From CAYVTV01 sp964526475 (lineage in GTDB: Bacteria > Bacteroidota > Bacteroidia > Bacteroidales > GCA-2748055): a stretch of DNA of 64,000 nt. The first letter of the stretch is position 1. The number at the start of each line of letters is the position of its first letter. Below the pieces are notes generated by a model, which worked only from the letters and a program-made list of their open reading frames with translations, ran no database searches and was not told the origin of the DNA. Location of the stretch: NCBI GenBank assembly GCA_964526475.1, contig CAZGKF010000004.1, positions 45,478 through 109,477 of the forward strand. Direction: 5' to 3'. This document shows positions 35,705-45,743 of the stretch, piece by piece. Made by a program: the position numbers and the translations under genes.

Positions 35705-38700
35705 CTATCTTACTATTGTTACAGGGCCGCTAATTGGGTTTGCACCTTTATAGGGAATTACCACGTAGTAGTATGTTCCTATGGGAACTTTTTTCCCTTT
35801 ATAATAACCGTTCCATCGTTTTTCGGAAGAATAGCCTTTGGAACTGAAGAGTTTTTCTCCCCAACGGTTAAAAACTTCCACGAGTATATCGGGGAACAGT
35901 TCCGCACTGTCAATATCCCAAAAGTCATTTATTCCGTCATCATTGGGAGAGAATGAACTGTAGATAATAAGGTTTTCAACCACATTGATTGAAATAGTAT
36001 CTTTCTCAATACATCCGTTTTCATCTGTGGCAGTTACTATAAATACCTGAGAGGCTGAAAGTGTTACCAAAGGATCAGGAGCTGCAGGATCATCCAGACC
36101 GGCAGAAGGTTCCCAGACATAACTGATATAAGGACCGCCGGCAGAATTTAGCTGCAGGGGCATATTTTTAATAACAGAAGTATCGTTTCCTGCTGAAAGA
36201 CCTAATGAAGGATACACGTCTATATGGATAGTATCAACATCATAACAGTCGTCCATTCCGGTGATGGTAAGAACGTAACTCACTGCTTCTGTAATTGTGA
36301 CAACCGGATTAAGGATATTGGGATCACTAAGTCCTGCCGGCGGAGACCACAAGGCATCCGTTCCTCCCTGTCCATTGAGCATCAAAGTTGTTCCCTCGCA
36401 AATAGTAGTATCCTCCCCGGCAAATGCAGTAACAGTTATTGTTGCCGGAACGTTTACCGTGGTTTGCTTTTCACAACCATTCTGATCGGTTACTGTTAAA
36501 GAATAATCCCCGGCATTTATATTTTCCCTGTCTTTTGTCGTTACCCCATCATTCCAGAGGAATGTTCTTGTTCCTGTTCCTCCTGTGGCAGTTATAATGA
36601 TGGATGCATCGGGACTGAAAGCACTGCAGGATGCAGGAGTTACAGAGCTCATGATGTTAATAGGCAGGGGATCATAAAGTGTCACTACATCGGTGAAATA
36701 CCTTCCTGCTTCATCCCTGGCAAGAATAGAATATACTCCCGGAGCGAGTAAGACAAAATTGTTGTTACTGTGCCAGGTAGCACTGTCATCAATAGAATAC
36801 TGTACAATGCCGTCAGGATCAACCGGAGTCATACGAATACTTCCATCAGTCGATCCGGAGCAGGTGGGATCGTTTAGTGCGACAGTAACATTGAGGGGAG
36901 GTACTGAAGAGACATCAACATTTTCCGTATGGTTACAATTATTCTGATCTCTTATTACCACTGTATATGTACTTGCTTCAAGCCCGGTGTATTGTGTCTC
37001 TGAAGTGAAAGGTCCTGCCATACCGTTGATCGAGAATTCAAGGCTTCCGGTACCTCCTGAGGGATCAGTAATGCTTATGGTTCCTTTGTTGAATTCATCA
37101 AGGTATGGTGTTGAAGAAATATTGGCAGTTATCTGTGAAGGCTGATCTATCAAAAGGTCTGATGAGTTAAGGAAACAGAACATGCTATCCCTTGCTGTCA
37201 CAACATAAGTCCCGGCAGACATATTGGTAAACATCCCTGTTGACTGCCAGTTGAGGCCGTCAGTTGAATATTCAAGCGGGCCTGTCCCTCCTGTAACTTC
37301 ATAATTTAAAGAACCTGTAAGATGGCCGAAACAAAGTGCTACATCCGTAGAAGATTCATTTACCATTACCATGGGATCAGGGTCTGTCATAACAATCGTG
37401 TCGCTTATTACCAGACAGTTATTTCCATCCTTTAAGCTTATAAAATATGTGTCCGGAAATAGTCCGGTAAAGGATGAAGTGCTGAAATAATTCATTCCGT
37501 TATCTATTGAATATTCAAGCTGCGGTGTACCTCCGGAAGCGGAGATCTGTATCTCCCCGTTATTATCGCCTGAGCATGTTATTGGAATATGATTTATGGC
37601 GTCAATATTTAATGCAGGAGGTTCTGTAATAACTACCGGACTGCTTGTCAGGGGGCCACATCCAAAAGCATCATTCAGTGTGACTGTATATGTACCCGGG
37701 CTCAGGTCATCGAATATTCCGGTACTGTTGTTTATTGCTCCGGGATTAAGAGTATAACTGTATGGTATGGAGCCACCGGCTGCTGTGGCTGTTATATTTC
37801 CGTTTGCCAGACCTGCACACAGAATGTCAGTTTTTGTTACAGAGGACAAGGACAGAGCTAGGGGTTCGGTAAGGCTTACTGTTGTATCTTTCAAACAGTT
37901 ATTCACGTCTTTGATAGTAATGAGATGATCTCCTGCCGGGAGATTTGAAAAATTACCCGAAGCCAGGAATGAACCTGTGTTAAGCTTATACTGGTAACCG
38001 CCGGATCCTCCTCCGGCTATCACATTAATAGCTCCGGTTGCATCTCCGTTGCAGCCTGTTATGTCGGTAAGGGTAAGTGAAGAGAATATAAGTGGTGGAG
38101 GCTGATCAATAAATACTGTAGTGTCTTTTAAACAATTATTATCATCAGTGATAGCAATATAATGATCTCCTCCCCCGACAGAAGTAAAAATACCCGTAGT
38201 ATTTGAGGGGTCTCCGTCAAGGCTGTACCTGCGGGTCCCTGTTCCTCCAACTGCTTCAATGGCAATTTGGCCGTTCGTGTTACCGAAACACCCGGTAACA
38301 TCAAGCTGAGAATAATCAACTATCCTGAGCTTTGAAGGCTGACTTATATAATTATTGTTTCCTGAGGCTGAACAACCATTGGCATCCCTCACCATTGTCT
38401 GATAATAGCCTTCGGGAAGATTAAGGAAAACGGAAGAGGAAGAATAACTTATTCCTCCGTTAATGGAATATTCGTAGGGAGTAGTACCACCGGAGACAGA
38501 AAGAATTCTTATCTCCCCAAGGCTGTCACCATAGCAAAGATTACCGCTAATAGTTATTTCTGAATTAATAAGGAGTTCAAAAGGTTCTGTTACGGAAACC
38601 GAGCCGGTGATAATACAGGAATTAAAATCGCGTACCCAGATAGTGTAATTATTTTCAGAAAGATTGGTAAATACATTGGAAGCCTGATAGGTGATACCAT

Positions 38701-40597
38701 TTCTTGAATACTGATAGGGAGGTGTTCCACCGGATGCAGTTACGGTAATAGTCCCGTCCATGCTTCCGTAACAGGTAACATTGGTCTTTTCCAGCGACAT
38801 CTGCAGAGCATCCGGTTCATTAATGACGAGGTCATTGCCTAATACAGGGCCACATGAACCGGCATCCGTAAGACTGACTGTATAAGTCCCGGGTCCCAGT
38901 CCTGTGAAAATACCTGTGGAGTTGGAAGTCCCTCCGGGATTTATTGTAAAGGAATATGGCAATGTCCCACCTGAAGCGGTGACATTAACTGAACCGTCAT
39001 TTGCCCCATAACAGCTTATATCAGTGGGTGTTTGCGTCAGAAATAAGAGTTCAGCGGGTTCGGTAAGAGTAATAAGTCCTGTGGAAGCATCGGGACATGC
39101 ATTATCATCGGTAACGGAAATGGAATAGGAACCGGCTGTTAGTGCTGAAAAACTACCTGAAGTATTTGTTAAGGAACCCGGACTGAGTGTGTAATATAAG
39201 GTTCCTGTCCCACCCGAGGCAGCAACAAGAATACTTCCGTCATTACCTCCATTACAGGTAATATTGGTATGACTCTGATCTGAGATAGCAATTATAGCAG
39301 GATTATTAATATTAATGGAAGATGTGGATGCAGGGTTACATCCTTTTGTATCTGTAACGGTCACTGTATATATCCCTTCCGGCAGATTTTCAAAAATTCC
39401 TGTAAGATTGGGAACTGCACCAGGGTTAAGTGTATAGGTCAGAGGTGCATTTCCCCCGCTGGCTGTAACGGTAATTTTACCATCATTGTTATTATTGCAG
39501 GTAATATCGGAGGAAGTAACGCTGTTTATTATGATTGCTTCGGGCCGGTTAATGATCAGTTCATTACTTATCACCGGTCCGCATGATTTTGTGTCGGTGA
39601 GGCTGACAGTATAAGATCCGGGAGCCAGTCCGGTAAAAATACCTGTAGAATTATTTGATCCCCCCGGGTTAAGAGTATAAGAATATGGAGCCGTTCCTCC
39701 TGTGGCTGTTACAGTTATTTTGCCGTCATTTATCTCAAAACAACTTGTATTTTCAGACGATTCCGAGGAAAATTCAAGAACATCCGGTTCAGAAATAGAA
39801 AGTAAATTACTGGTTGCACTGGGACAGCTATTAACATCAGTTACTTCCACTGTATAGTTTCCAGGAGAAAGATTATTGAAAATTCCTGTTGAATTGAATA
39901 GCCCTCCCGGATTCAAAGTAAAAGTATATGCCCCTGTGCCACCTGATGCAGTAATAGTAATGTTACCGTCATTGGATCCCTTACAGGAAAGATCGGTTGA
40001 GCTTTCACCCGAAACAGACACAGAAGGAGGGTCAGATAAAACCAGGATATCTGTTGAATCTTTGCTGGCACATCCTCCAGCATCTGAAACAACAACACGG
40101 TAATTTCCGGGAGCCAGGCTGTTGAATGAACCGGTGGTAGTTGTGATTCCAAGGGGCCGAAGAAGAAAATTGTAATTTCCTGATTCCCCTGTGGCACTTA
40201 CATCAATCTCACCATCAGCATATCCTGTGCAGGTAATCGGAGTGATGGTAACAGAAGAGATATTTACCGGAGTAGGTTCTCCTACCGTCCTGGTTCTGAA
40301 ATCAACATCAGAGTTTTTATCTTCCACCATGCAAATGTATATCCCTGGTTCAACATTGAAGAATGTATAAACAGTATCGTTAGTCTGGGTTGAAGCAACT
40401 GTGGTTCCACCCTTGATCAGATAATAGTAATAGGGTTTAACACCCCCTGTTACAGCAAAACTTACTGTCCCTGTTGCACTACCGTAGCAATCAGCAGGAG
40501 TAGTTAACACTTCAATTATAACAGGCTGGGAATGAGAGCTTAAGCTAATCATTAACAGGCTTGCTAATAGGAAAATATAAGGTTTGAATTGTTTCAT
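35705..40597 (-). CDS. Giant SprB-repeat protein with T9SS type B C-terminus
   Basis: 1630 residues. A signal peptide (about 1-23) is followed by about 17 tandem repeats of roughly 80 residues. Each has a pattern like TCxGxNDGxIxVTASGG, then YxYTLNPG, and ends AGxYTVxVTDxxxC, as in SprB repeats. Two PKD-like domains follow (AGEDTTICEG and AGNDTSVIKN), then a CHU_C-type C-terminal domain with SPNDDGINDFWDI and FNRWGEKLF, ending GPVTIVR. This makes it a type IX secretion substrate of the type B class, exported to the cell surface, with a likely role in adhesion or gliding. The adjacent PorP/SprF gene is its probable partner. Confidence 0.92.
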   Translation of the reverse strand: MKQFKPYIFLLASLLMISLSSHSQPVIIEVLTTPADCYGSATGTVSFAVTGGVKPYYYYLIKGGTTVASTQTNDTVYTFFNVEPGIYICMVEDKNSDVDFRTRTVGEPTPVNISSVTITPITCTGYADGEIDVSATGESGNYNFLLRPLGITTTTGSFNSLAPGNYRVVVSDAGGCASKDSTDILVLSDPPSVSVSGESSTDLSCKGSNDGNITITASGGTGAYTFTLNPGGLFNSTGIFNNLSPGNYTVEVTDVNSCPSATSNLLSISEPDVLEFSSESSENTSCFEINDGKITVTATGGTAPYSYTLNPGGSNNSTGIFTGLAPGSYTVSLTDTKSCGPVISNELIINRPEAIIINSVTSSDITCNNNNDGKITVTASGGNAPLTYTLNPGAVPNLTGIFENLPEGIYTVTVTDTKGCNPASTSSININNPAIIAISDQSHTNITCNGGNDGSILVAASGGTGTLYYTLSPGSLTNTSGSFSALTAGSYSISVTDDNACPDASTGLITLTEPAELLFLTQTPTDISCYGANDGSVNVTASGGTLPYSFTINPGGTSNSTGIFTGLGPGTYTVSLTDAGSCGPVLGNDLVINEPDALQMSLEKTNVTCYGSMDGTITVTASGGTPPYQYSRNGITYQASNVFTNLSENNYTIWVRDFNSCIITGSVSVTEPFELLINSEITISGNLCYGDSLGEIRILSVSGGTTPYEYSINGGISYSSSSVFLNLPEGYYQTMVRDANGCSASGNNNYISQPSKLRIVDYSQLDVTGCFGNTNGQIAIEAVGGTGTRRYSLDGDPSNTTGIFTSVGGGDHYIAITDDNNCLKDTTVFIDQPPPLIFSSLTLTDITGCNGDATGAINVIAGGGSGGYQYKLNTGSFLASGNFSNLPAGDHLITIKDVNNCLKDTTVSLTEPLALSLSSVTKTDILCAGLANGNITATAAGGSIPYSYTLNPGAINNSTGIFDDLSPGTYTVTLNDAFGCGPLTSSPVVITEPPALNIDAINHIPITCSGDNNGEIQISASGGTPQLEYSIDNGMNYFSTSSFTGLFPDTYFISLKDGNNCLVISDTIVMTDPDPMVMVNESSTDVALCFGHLTGSLNYEVTGGTGPLEYSTDGLNWQSTGMFTNMSAGTYVVTARDSMFCFLNSSDLLIDQPSQITANISSTPYLDEFNKGTISITDPSGGTGSLEFSINGMAGPFTSETQYTGLEASTYTVVIRDQNNCNHTENVDVSSVPPLNVTVALNDPTCSGSTDGSIRMTPVDPDGIVQYSIDDSATWHSNNNFVLLAPGVYSILARDEAGRYFTDVVTLYDPLPINIMSSVTPASCSAFSPDASIIITATGGTGTRTFLWNDGVTTKDRENINAGDYSLTVTDQNGCEKQTTVNVPATITVTAFAGEDTTICEGTTLMLNGQGGTDALWSPPAGLSDPNILNPVVTITEAVSYVLTITGMDDCYDVDTIHIDVYPSLGLSAGNDTSVIKNMPLQLNSAGGPYISYVWEPSAGLDDPAAPDPLVTLSASQVFIVTATDENGCIEKDTISINVVENLIIYSSFSPNDDGINDFWDIDSAELFPDILVEVFNRWGEKLFSSKGYSSEKRWNGYYKGKKVPIGTYYYVVIPYKGANPISGPVTIVR

Positions 40598-40790
40598 TTT
40601 TCAGAGTTCGATTACATACTTACTGTAAAACAATCAGTTGTACGTATATTTTAAAAAATTTGTTGCATAATAATCTAAAAAAGTTTGATGGATAAATGGT
40701 ATGGTTTCCATCTGGATTAAGGTTTTTGTTAAAATATAAGTAAAGGTATTTCGAAAAAGTTTACAAAAAAACATGCAAAGTGAGATAAAA

Positions 40791-42014
40791 CTAAGCATTT
40801 ATTAACAATTGCCCTTTAATTTTTCGGACAGGGTAGTGAGCAGCAAGATATCCGATGGCAAGAACACTGATCCATATAAGGAGAATATCGGGGAATGATA
40901 TTTTTACAGGGTAGGCATCAATAACAAAAGAACCGCTTCCTCCAAGCTTTATCAGTTCAAATTTTTCCTGTATAAAACAGATGATAATACCGAGTATCAG
41001 GCCACCGGTTGATCCAATAACAGATATAAGCCAGCCTTCAAAAAGAAAGATCTTTCTTATCATAGAATTGTCAGCTCCCAGATTACGTAAGGTCAGGATG
41101 TCATTTTTTTTGTCAATGATCAGCATGGTCAGGGATGCAATGATATTGAAGGATGCAATAAGCAGAATAAGGATGAGTATGAAAAAGATTGCCCATTTCT
41201 CCACACGCATTATCCGGTAGAAAAGTTCATTTTGCTGGTACCTGTTCAAAACGTCAAAATTATTTCCGGTAACAGACTGTATCTCATTCAGGATATTTTT
41301 CTCATCCCATAAAGGATGTATTTTTACTTCCAGGGCAGAAACTTCTGATGTATAATCGGAGAGATTTCTTACAACATGAAGGGGCAGTATGATATATTTT
41401 GTGTCATAATCCTGTTCAATACCGAAAACCCCTGATGGCCATATCAGATATCTGTTAAAAGAGGCAGAGGGATTCACCGGATTCACCTGTCCGGTTCTTT
41501 TGGGCATATATATTACCATAGGAGCTGTAAATGTGAGTCCTATCTTCAGAAAGAAAGCTACTCCCTGGCCAACCACTGCCATCGGGACGTCATTTTTTTC
41601 AAGAATAAAATCACCATCAACGATCATGGTGTCTATTCCGTTTACGAGAACATAATTACTGTCCACTCCCTTCAGAGTAGCAATATACTGCTGGTCTTCA
41701 TAACGTATAAGGGCATTTTCCTCAAGAACCTCAGAAACAGCAAGTACCCCGGGTATCTCTAATATTTTATCCTTATTGCAACTGACAGGGTCAAATACTT
41801 TTCCTTCTACAGGAGTTATTTTGATATCCGGATCAAAAGAACTGATGAGAGATTTAATTAAATCATCAAAACCGTTAAAAACAGACAGTACAACGACAAG
41901 GGCCATTGTACCGGTTGTAACACCTAATACCGACACCAGGGAAATAATGTTAATGGCATTTCTGCTCTTTTTTGCAGCAAGATATCTTTTTGCTATGTAA
42001 AAGGGGAAGTTCAC
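40791..42014 (-). CDS. LolC/E-type ABC transporter permease
   Basis: 407 residues. One N-terminal helix (about 20-45), a large periplasmic domain and three C-terminal helices give the FtsX/MacB permease layout. The start FYIAKRYLAAKKSRNAIN and the loop LTMLIIDKKNDILTLRNLGA are typical of the LolC/LolE branch, which extracts lipoproteins from the inner membrane. No ATPase (LolD) gene is adjacent. The gene follows the methyltransferase gene by seven bases and belongs to a group beginning with rbfA. Confidence 0.85.
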   Translation of the reverse strand: MNFPFYIAKRYLAAKKSRNAINIISLVSVLGVTTGTMALVVVLSVFNGFDDLIKSLISSFDPDIKITPVEGKVFDPVSCNKDKILEIPGVLAVSEVLEENALIRYEDQQYIATLKGVDSNYVLVNGIDTMIVDGDFILEKNDVPMAVVGQGVAFFLKIGLTFTAPMVIYMPKRTGQVNPVNPSASFNRYLIWPSGVFGIEQDYDTKYIILPLHVVRNLSDYTSEVSALEVKIHPLWDEKNILNEIQSVTGNNFDVLNRYQQNELFYRIMRVEKWAIFFILILILLIASFNIIASLTMLIIDKKNDILTLRNLGADNSMIRKIFLFEGWLISVIGSTGGLILGIIICFIQEKFELIKLGGSGSFVIDAYPVKISFPDILLIWISVLAIGYLAAHYPVRKIKGQLLINA

Positions 42015-42021
42015 CGTGGTA

Positions 42022-42831
42022 TCATTTTATAGCTTTTACAATAAGCCCGGTACCTGATACATGTTTCATCCGTACATCTGCAAGGTTCAGGAGCAGGCAG
42101 AAAGGAAAGGTTAATAAATAATAGAATGGAAGGATAACGAATGATAACTTTGAAAAATTTATCATACTCACAGGATATTTCATGGATAATTTCCATGACA
42201 GTTTTCCGGGAAAACCATAGGAATATCTCGCTGAAATATTTGTAAAACCAACTCTGTGCAGTTTATCATTTATATCTTTAATACTATATCCGTTTCTTAC
42301 ATGTTCATCAATAAATGAACTGTCTTCTTCATCATGAACATCAGAACCGCCCTGATCAGAAGGAGTGGAGATAAGTAAAAAGCCGCCTTTTCTGAGGGAG
42401 GCGTAAAAATTTCCCAAAACTTTTATATCCTCTGAAATATGTTCCATTACATCCACTGTAATGATAAGGTTGTAAGTATCATTTCTTCGGAAACCTGTAA
42501 GATCTTCATTACTGAAAAGAAGTCTTTCTGATAAACCCCTTGACAGGGAAAAATTGTTACACTCTTTAATTTCTTTTTCCTTGATATCAATCCCATGTAT
42601 TATTCCCTGCGGAAATTTTTTTGCCAGGTAATAGGAGTATTGTCCAAATCCTGATCCTGCGTCAAGAATCTCCGGAATATCAGGTAAATAATTACGAATT
42701 TCACCAATCTCCTTTTTAATATGCCAGGTACGAAGAAGCAAGGTGTCCAGTAATCTGTAAAATACAATACGCAGGATTGGATGCCGGTTAAAAACATTAC
42801 CCAGAGATTGTTTTATCGGATCGTACTTCAT
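42022..42831 (-). CDS. Class I SAM-dependent methyltransferase
   Basis: 269 residues. Motif I is ILDAGSGFGQYSYYLAKKF, followed by IHGIDIKEKE and the later LIITVDVMEHI and GGFLLISTP strands of a Rossmann-type methyltransferase. The C-terminal 45 residues contain a hydrophobic segment (about 230-255) that may associate with the membrane. The substrate is unknown. It sits between rbfA and the LolC/E-type permease gene. Confidence 0.82.
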   Translation of the reverse strand: MKYDPIKQSLGNVFNRHPILRIVFYRLLDTLLLRTWHIKKEIGEIRNYLPDIPEILDAGSGFGQYSYYLAKKFPQGIIHGIDIKEKEIKECNNFSLSRGLSERLLFSNEDLTGFRRNDTYNLIITVDVMEHISEDIKVLGNFYASLRKGGFLLISTPSDQGGSDVHDEEDSSFIDEHVRNGYSIKDINDKLHRVGFTNISARYSYGFPGKLSWKLSMKYPVSMINFSKLSFVILPFYYLLTFPFCLLLNLADVRMKHVSGTGLIVKAIK

Positions 42832-42905
42832 AATATCTTTATTATAAGCTTTTTGCAGGAAGAGATTGCAGGATCTTCCTAATATATCTGAAACGCCGTA
42901 ATATA

Positions 42906-43253
42906 CTATTCTTTTAACAAGCCATTAATTTTATCAATATAATCAAGACTGTCGTCTATAAAAAAAGTCAGTTCAGGAATTATTCTAAGCTGGTGTCTGA
43001 CCTGATTTCCTAAAAAATGTCTTATCTCATGAGCCTTCTCCTGTATCTGAGGGATAGGTTTTTCGTCCTGTTTCAATGGGAAAATACTCAGATATATACG
43101 TGCTGTGCTAAGGTCTGAACTGATCCTGACAATTGTAACCGAGATGATTCTATTCCCGAATGTCAGGCTGTTTCTCTGGAAATAGGTTCCCAGTTCTTTC
43201 TGCAATAAACGTGATACTTTCCTTTGTCTGGTAGTCTCAACTTTTTCCATCAT
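42906..43253 (-). CDS. rbfA: 30S ribosome-binding factor A
   Basis: 115 residues, single KH-like domain. Recognisable parts are TTRQRKVSRLLQKELGTYF at the start, ISVTIVRISSDLSTARIYLSIF in the middle and RHQLRIIPELTFFIDDSLDY near the end. RbfA acts in late maturation of the 16S rRNA 5' end and in cold growth. It is divergent from trpS. The next gene on its strand, the methyltransferase, starts 74 bases downstream. Confidence 0.95.
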   Translation of the reverse strand: MMEKVETTRQRKVSRLLQKELGTYFQRNSLTFGNRIISVTIVRISSDLSTARIYLSIFPLKQDEKPIPQIQEKAHEIRHFLGNQVRHQLRIIPELTFFIDDSLDYIDKINGLLKE

Positions 43254-43370
43254 ATATATTTTTATTCTAACTAATAACCAGTCGGAGAAGATTGGCAGAC
43301 CGTAAAATTAAGATTTTTAAAGAACATTTTATAGCTTTGCAGTTTCTTAACACAGGAGGATATAAGATTT

Positions 43371-44363
43371 ATGGAAACAGTTTTAAGCGGGATAAGGTCT
43401 ACAGGGAATCTTCATCTTGGTAATTATTTTGGTGCTGTAAGAAATTTTGTGAAGATGCAGCATGAATACAAATGTTTTTTCTTCATTGCAGACTTTCACT
43501 CTTTAACAACGCATCCTAAACCTGAGGATTTGCATAACAATGTAAAACAGGTTCTTGCCGAATATATTGCAGCAGGGATTGACCCGGAAGCAGCCACCTT
43601 GTACATTCAGAGTGATGTGCCTGAGATACCTGAGTTGTATCTTCTGCTAAATATGAACGCATATGTCGGGGAACTTGAACGTACTACAACTTTTAAGGAG
43701 AAAATCCGGGTCCAGCCTGACAACGTAAATGCCGGATTGCTTACTTATCCTGTCCTTATGGCGGCAGATATAATAATTCATAATACAAATAAGGTTCCTG
43801 TCGGAAAGGACCAGGAACAGAATCTTGAAATGGCAAGGAAATTTGCCAGGCGTTTCAATACCATATACGGTGTGGAATATTTCAATGTTCCTGAACCTTT
43901 TAATTTCGGAAAAGAATTAATTAAGGTTCCCGGTCTCGATGGAACGGGTAAAATGGGGAAGTCTGAAGGGAACGGTATTTACCTTGTTGATGAACCTGAA
44001 GAAATAAGAAAAAAGATGATGCGGGCAGTAACCGATGCAGGTCCTGCTAATCCGGGTCAGGAAATGTCTGAACCCGTGAAAAATCTTTTTTATATAATGG
44101 AACTTATGTCTGATGCTTCCGTTGTTGACCATTTTCGTAAGCAATATGAAAACTGCACCATCCGTTATGGGGATATGAAAAAGCAACTTGCGGAGGATAT
44201 AGGTTCTTTCACATTTGGCATAAGAGAGAAAATGAAGGATATTATTAATGATGAAAGGTATCTTTCCGGGGTTGCACGAATGGGGGCTGAGAAAGCACGT
44301 GAAAGTGCAGGGAAAACTCTCAGGGAGGTAAGGGAAATAATAGGATTCAGACATTTCTTCTAA
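43371..44363 (+). CDS. trpS: Tryptophanyl-tRNA synthetase
   Basis: 330 residues of the compact bacterial TrpRS. The first signature is the HLGN variant in STGNLHLGNYFGAV, and the second is KMGKS near 194-198. PVGKDQEQNLEMARKFARRFN is a family block. TAGCTTTG about 35 bases upstream could be the -7 element. A hairpin follows eight bases after the stop. Confidence 0.97.
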   Translation: METVLSGIRSTGNLHLGNYFGAVRNFVKMQHEYKCFFFIADFHSLTTHPKPEDLHNNVKQVLAEYIAAGIDPEAATLYIQSDVPEIPELYLLLNMNAYVGELERTTTFKEKIRVQPDNVNAGLLTYPVLMAADIIIHNTNKVPVGKDQEQNLEMARKFARRFNTIYGVEYFNVPEPFNFGKELIKVPGLDGTGKMGKSEGNGIYLVDEPEEIRKKMMRAVTDAGPANPGQEMSEPVKNLFYIMELMSDASVVDHFRKQYENCTIRYGDMKKQLAEDIGSFTFGIREKMKDIINDERYLSGVARMGAEKARESAGKTLREVREIIGFRHFF

Positions 44364-44371
44364 ATAAAAAA

Positions 44372-44388
44372 CCGGGTTTTTGACCCGG
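44372..44388. terminator. Hairpin after trpS
   Basis: CCGGGT at 44372-44377 pairs with ACCCGG at 44383-44388. On the plus strand it is preceded by an A-run but not followed by T's, so the minus strand has the better terminator form. Its role for trpS is uncertain. Confidence 0.5.
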
Positions 44389-44544
44389 CTTGCCCCGAAA
44401 ATTGTTTCAGGTATATTATAGAGAAACTGGTTATTTTATTTACTGCAAATCATATGCCATAATATTCTATTACGATTTTAAAAAAGCGAAAAGATACTGC
44501 ATGCCCTGTCATTGCTCATGTAAGGCTCGAAAATATTTGCAAGC

Positions 44545-45222
44545 ATGATGTATAGAAAATATTTCAAAAGAGTATTTGATTTCATAATAGCACTTGTTGC
44601 CCTTGTGTTACTTTCCGTTTTGCTTTTGCCAATAATCATTCTTCTTCTTCTGACAGGAGAAAACGAAGTGTTCTACCTTCAGGAAAGGGTGGGTTATAAA
44701 AACCGCAAATTCACTATCATAAAATTTGCTACCATGCTGAAGATAAGTCCGCAGATCGGTACCGGGAGCATAACCCTGCGTAACGATCCGAGGGTAACCA
44801 GAGTTGGCCGGTTTTTAAGAAAAACAAAAATCAACGAATTGCCACAGTTTGTCAATGTTTTATTAGGTGATATGTCCATAGTAGGCCCGCGTCCTCTCAT
44901 GGAAGTTGACTTTTTGAAGTTTTCTCCTGAAATTGCGCGTCATTTCTATGAGTTTAAACCTGGCATAACGGGTATCGCATCGCTGGTTTTCAGGGATGAG
45001 GAAAAGCTTTATTCCACAACTAAAATGGATCCGCATGAATACGACCGCCTGTACCTGGCTCCCTATAAAGGAGCACTGGAGCAATGGTACCGGAAGCATT
45101 GTAATATCATTACAGATATGAAAATACTTCTGTTAACAGCATACTCAGTTTTATTCCCGGGAAAAGAAATAGTATATAAAATTTTCAGGCATCTGCCGGA
45201 GAAATGGGATCGGAAACCTTAG
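44545..45222 (+). CDS. Undecaprenyl-phosphate sugar phosphotransferase
   Basis: 225 residues of the bacterial sugar transferase family (PglC/WcaJ C-terminal type). One hydrophobic N-terminal segment (about 12-35) is followed by the cytoplasmic domain with FYLQERVGYKNRKFTIIKF, LRNDPRVTRVGRFLRKT, NELPQFVNVLLGDMSIVGPR and KPGITGIASL. It would start a surface glycan by moving a sugar phosphate to the lipid carrier, and so may use a sugar from the wbp operon. No glycosyltransferase cluster is nearby. Its last four bases overlap the convergent Rrf2 gene. A second ATG one codon later is also possible. Confidence 0.88.
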   Translation: MMYRKYFKRVFDFIIALVALVLLSVLLLPIIILLLLTGENEVFYLQERVGYKNRKFTIIKFATMLKISPQIGTGSITLRNDPRVTRVGRFLRKTKINELPQFVNVLLGDMSIVGPRPLMEVDFLKFSPEIARHFYEFKPGITGIASLVFRDEEKLYSTTKMDPHEYDRLYLAPYKGALEQWYRKHCNIITDMKILLLTAYSVLFPGKEIVYKIFRHLPEKWDRKP

Positions 45223-45629
45223 CCTTCTGGTTGAAGATAATCAGCAACTATCTGATCTTCAAGATAACGGCTGAATTCCATTGTCATTCGGGTCATTACA
45301 TTATCCATAATACATTTATCGAAAGGGCAAACTTTCTTATCCATAGGGCAGGAGGGAATTTCAAGCTTACCTTCTATTGCCTGATAAATATCCAGGAAGT
45401 TAATTCTGTCGGCCGGTTTCTTCAGAAGAAAACCACCTGACGGGCCACGCCGGGACGAAATAAAACCTTCCTTACTCAGCCTCTGCATTACCTTAGCAAC
45501 ATGATGCCGGGAAGTCCCTGTTAATTCAGATATCTGGATAACATTAAGGGGCACCCTGGTGCGGGCAATTAAAATAATTCCGTGAATAGCAATGGAAGCG
45601 GCTTCCGATAATGAAACTAATCTGGACAT
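45219..45629 (-). CDS. Rrf2 family transcriptional regulator
   Basis: 136 residues. The N-terminal winged helix-turn-helix reads ISELTGTSRHHVAKVMQRLS and the wing is RRGPSGGFLLKKP. Three cysteines, Cys94, Cys101 and Cys106 (SCPMDKKVCPFDKC), match the iron-sulfur cluster ligands of IscR/NsrR-type members. It probably senses redox state, nitric oxide or cluster status. A palindrome just upstream of its start is a likely self-operator. No Isc or Suf genes are visible in the window. Confidence 0.92.
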   Translation of the reverse strand: MSRLVSLSEAASIAIHGIILIARTRVPLNVIQISELTGTSRHHVAKVMQRLSKEGFISSRRGPSGGFLLKKPADRINFLDIYQAIEGKLEIPSCPMDKKVCPFDKCIMDNVMTRMTMEFSRYLEDQIVADYLQPEG

Positions 45630-45638
45630 ACTAATTAA

Positions 45639-45661
45639 GGTAATTTAAGTATAGAATTACC
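45639..45661. promoter_or_regulatory. Palindromic operator candidate of the Rrf2 gene
   Basis: GGTAATT at 45639-45645 and AATTACC at 45655-45661 form a perfect 7-base inverted repeat with a 9-base spacer. It begins ten bases before the Rrf2 start codon, a typical site for autoregulation. Confidence 0.6.
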
Positions 45662-45701
45662 CAAATGTACTTATTAGATTTATCAAACACAAAAGAAACT
45701 A

Positions 45702-45732
45702 TTTCATAATAGTTTATTTTTTTTTACATTTG
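45702..45732 (+). promoter_or_regulatory. Promoter of tRNA-Gln
   Basis: TTTC at 45702-45705, a 19-base spacer and TACATTTG at 45725-45732 fit the phylum consensus. The tRNA begins 11 bases downstream. Confidence 0.65.
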
Positions 45733-45743
45733 CATCCTTTTAT

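Noticed and set aside
39876..40197. Frames within the SprB-repeat gene on both strands
   Set aside because: Low-complexity shadows of the repeated coding sequence.
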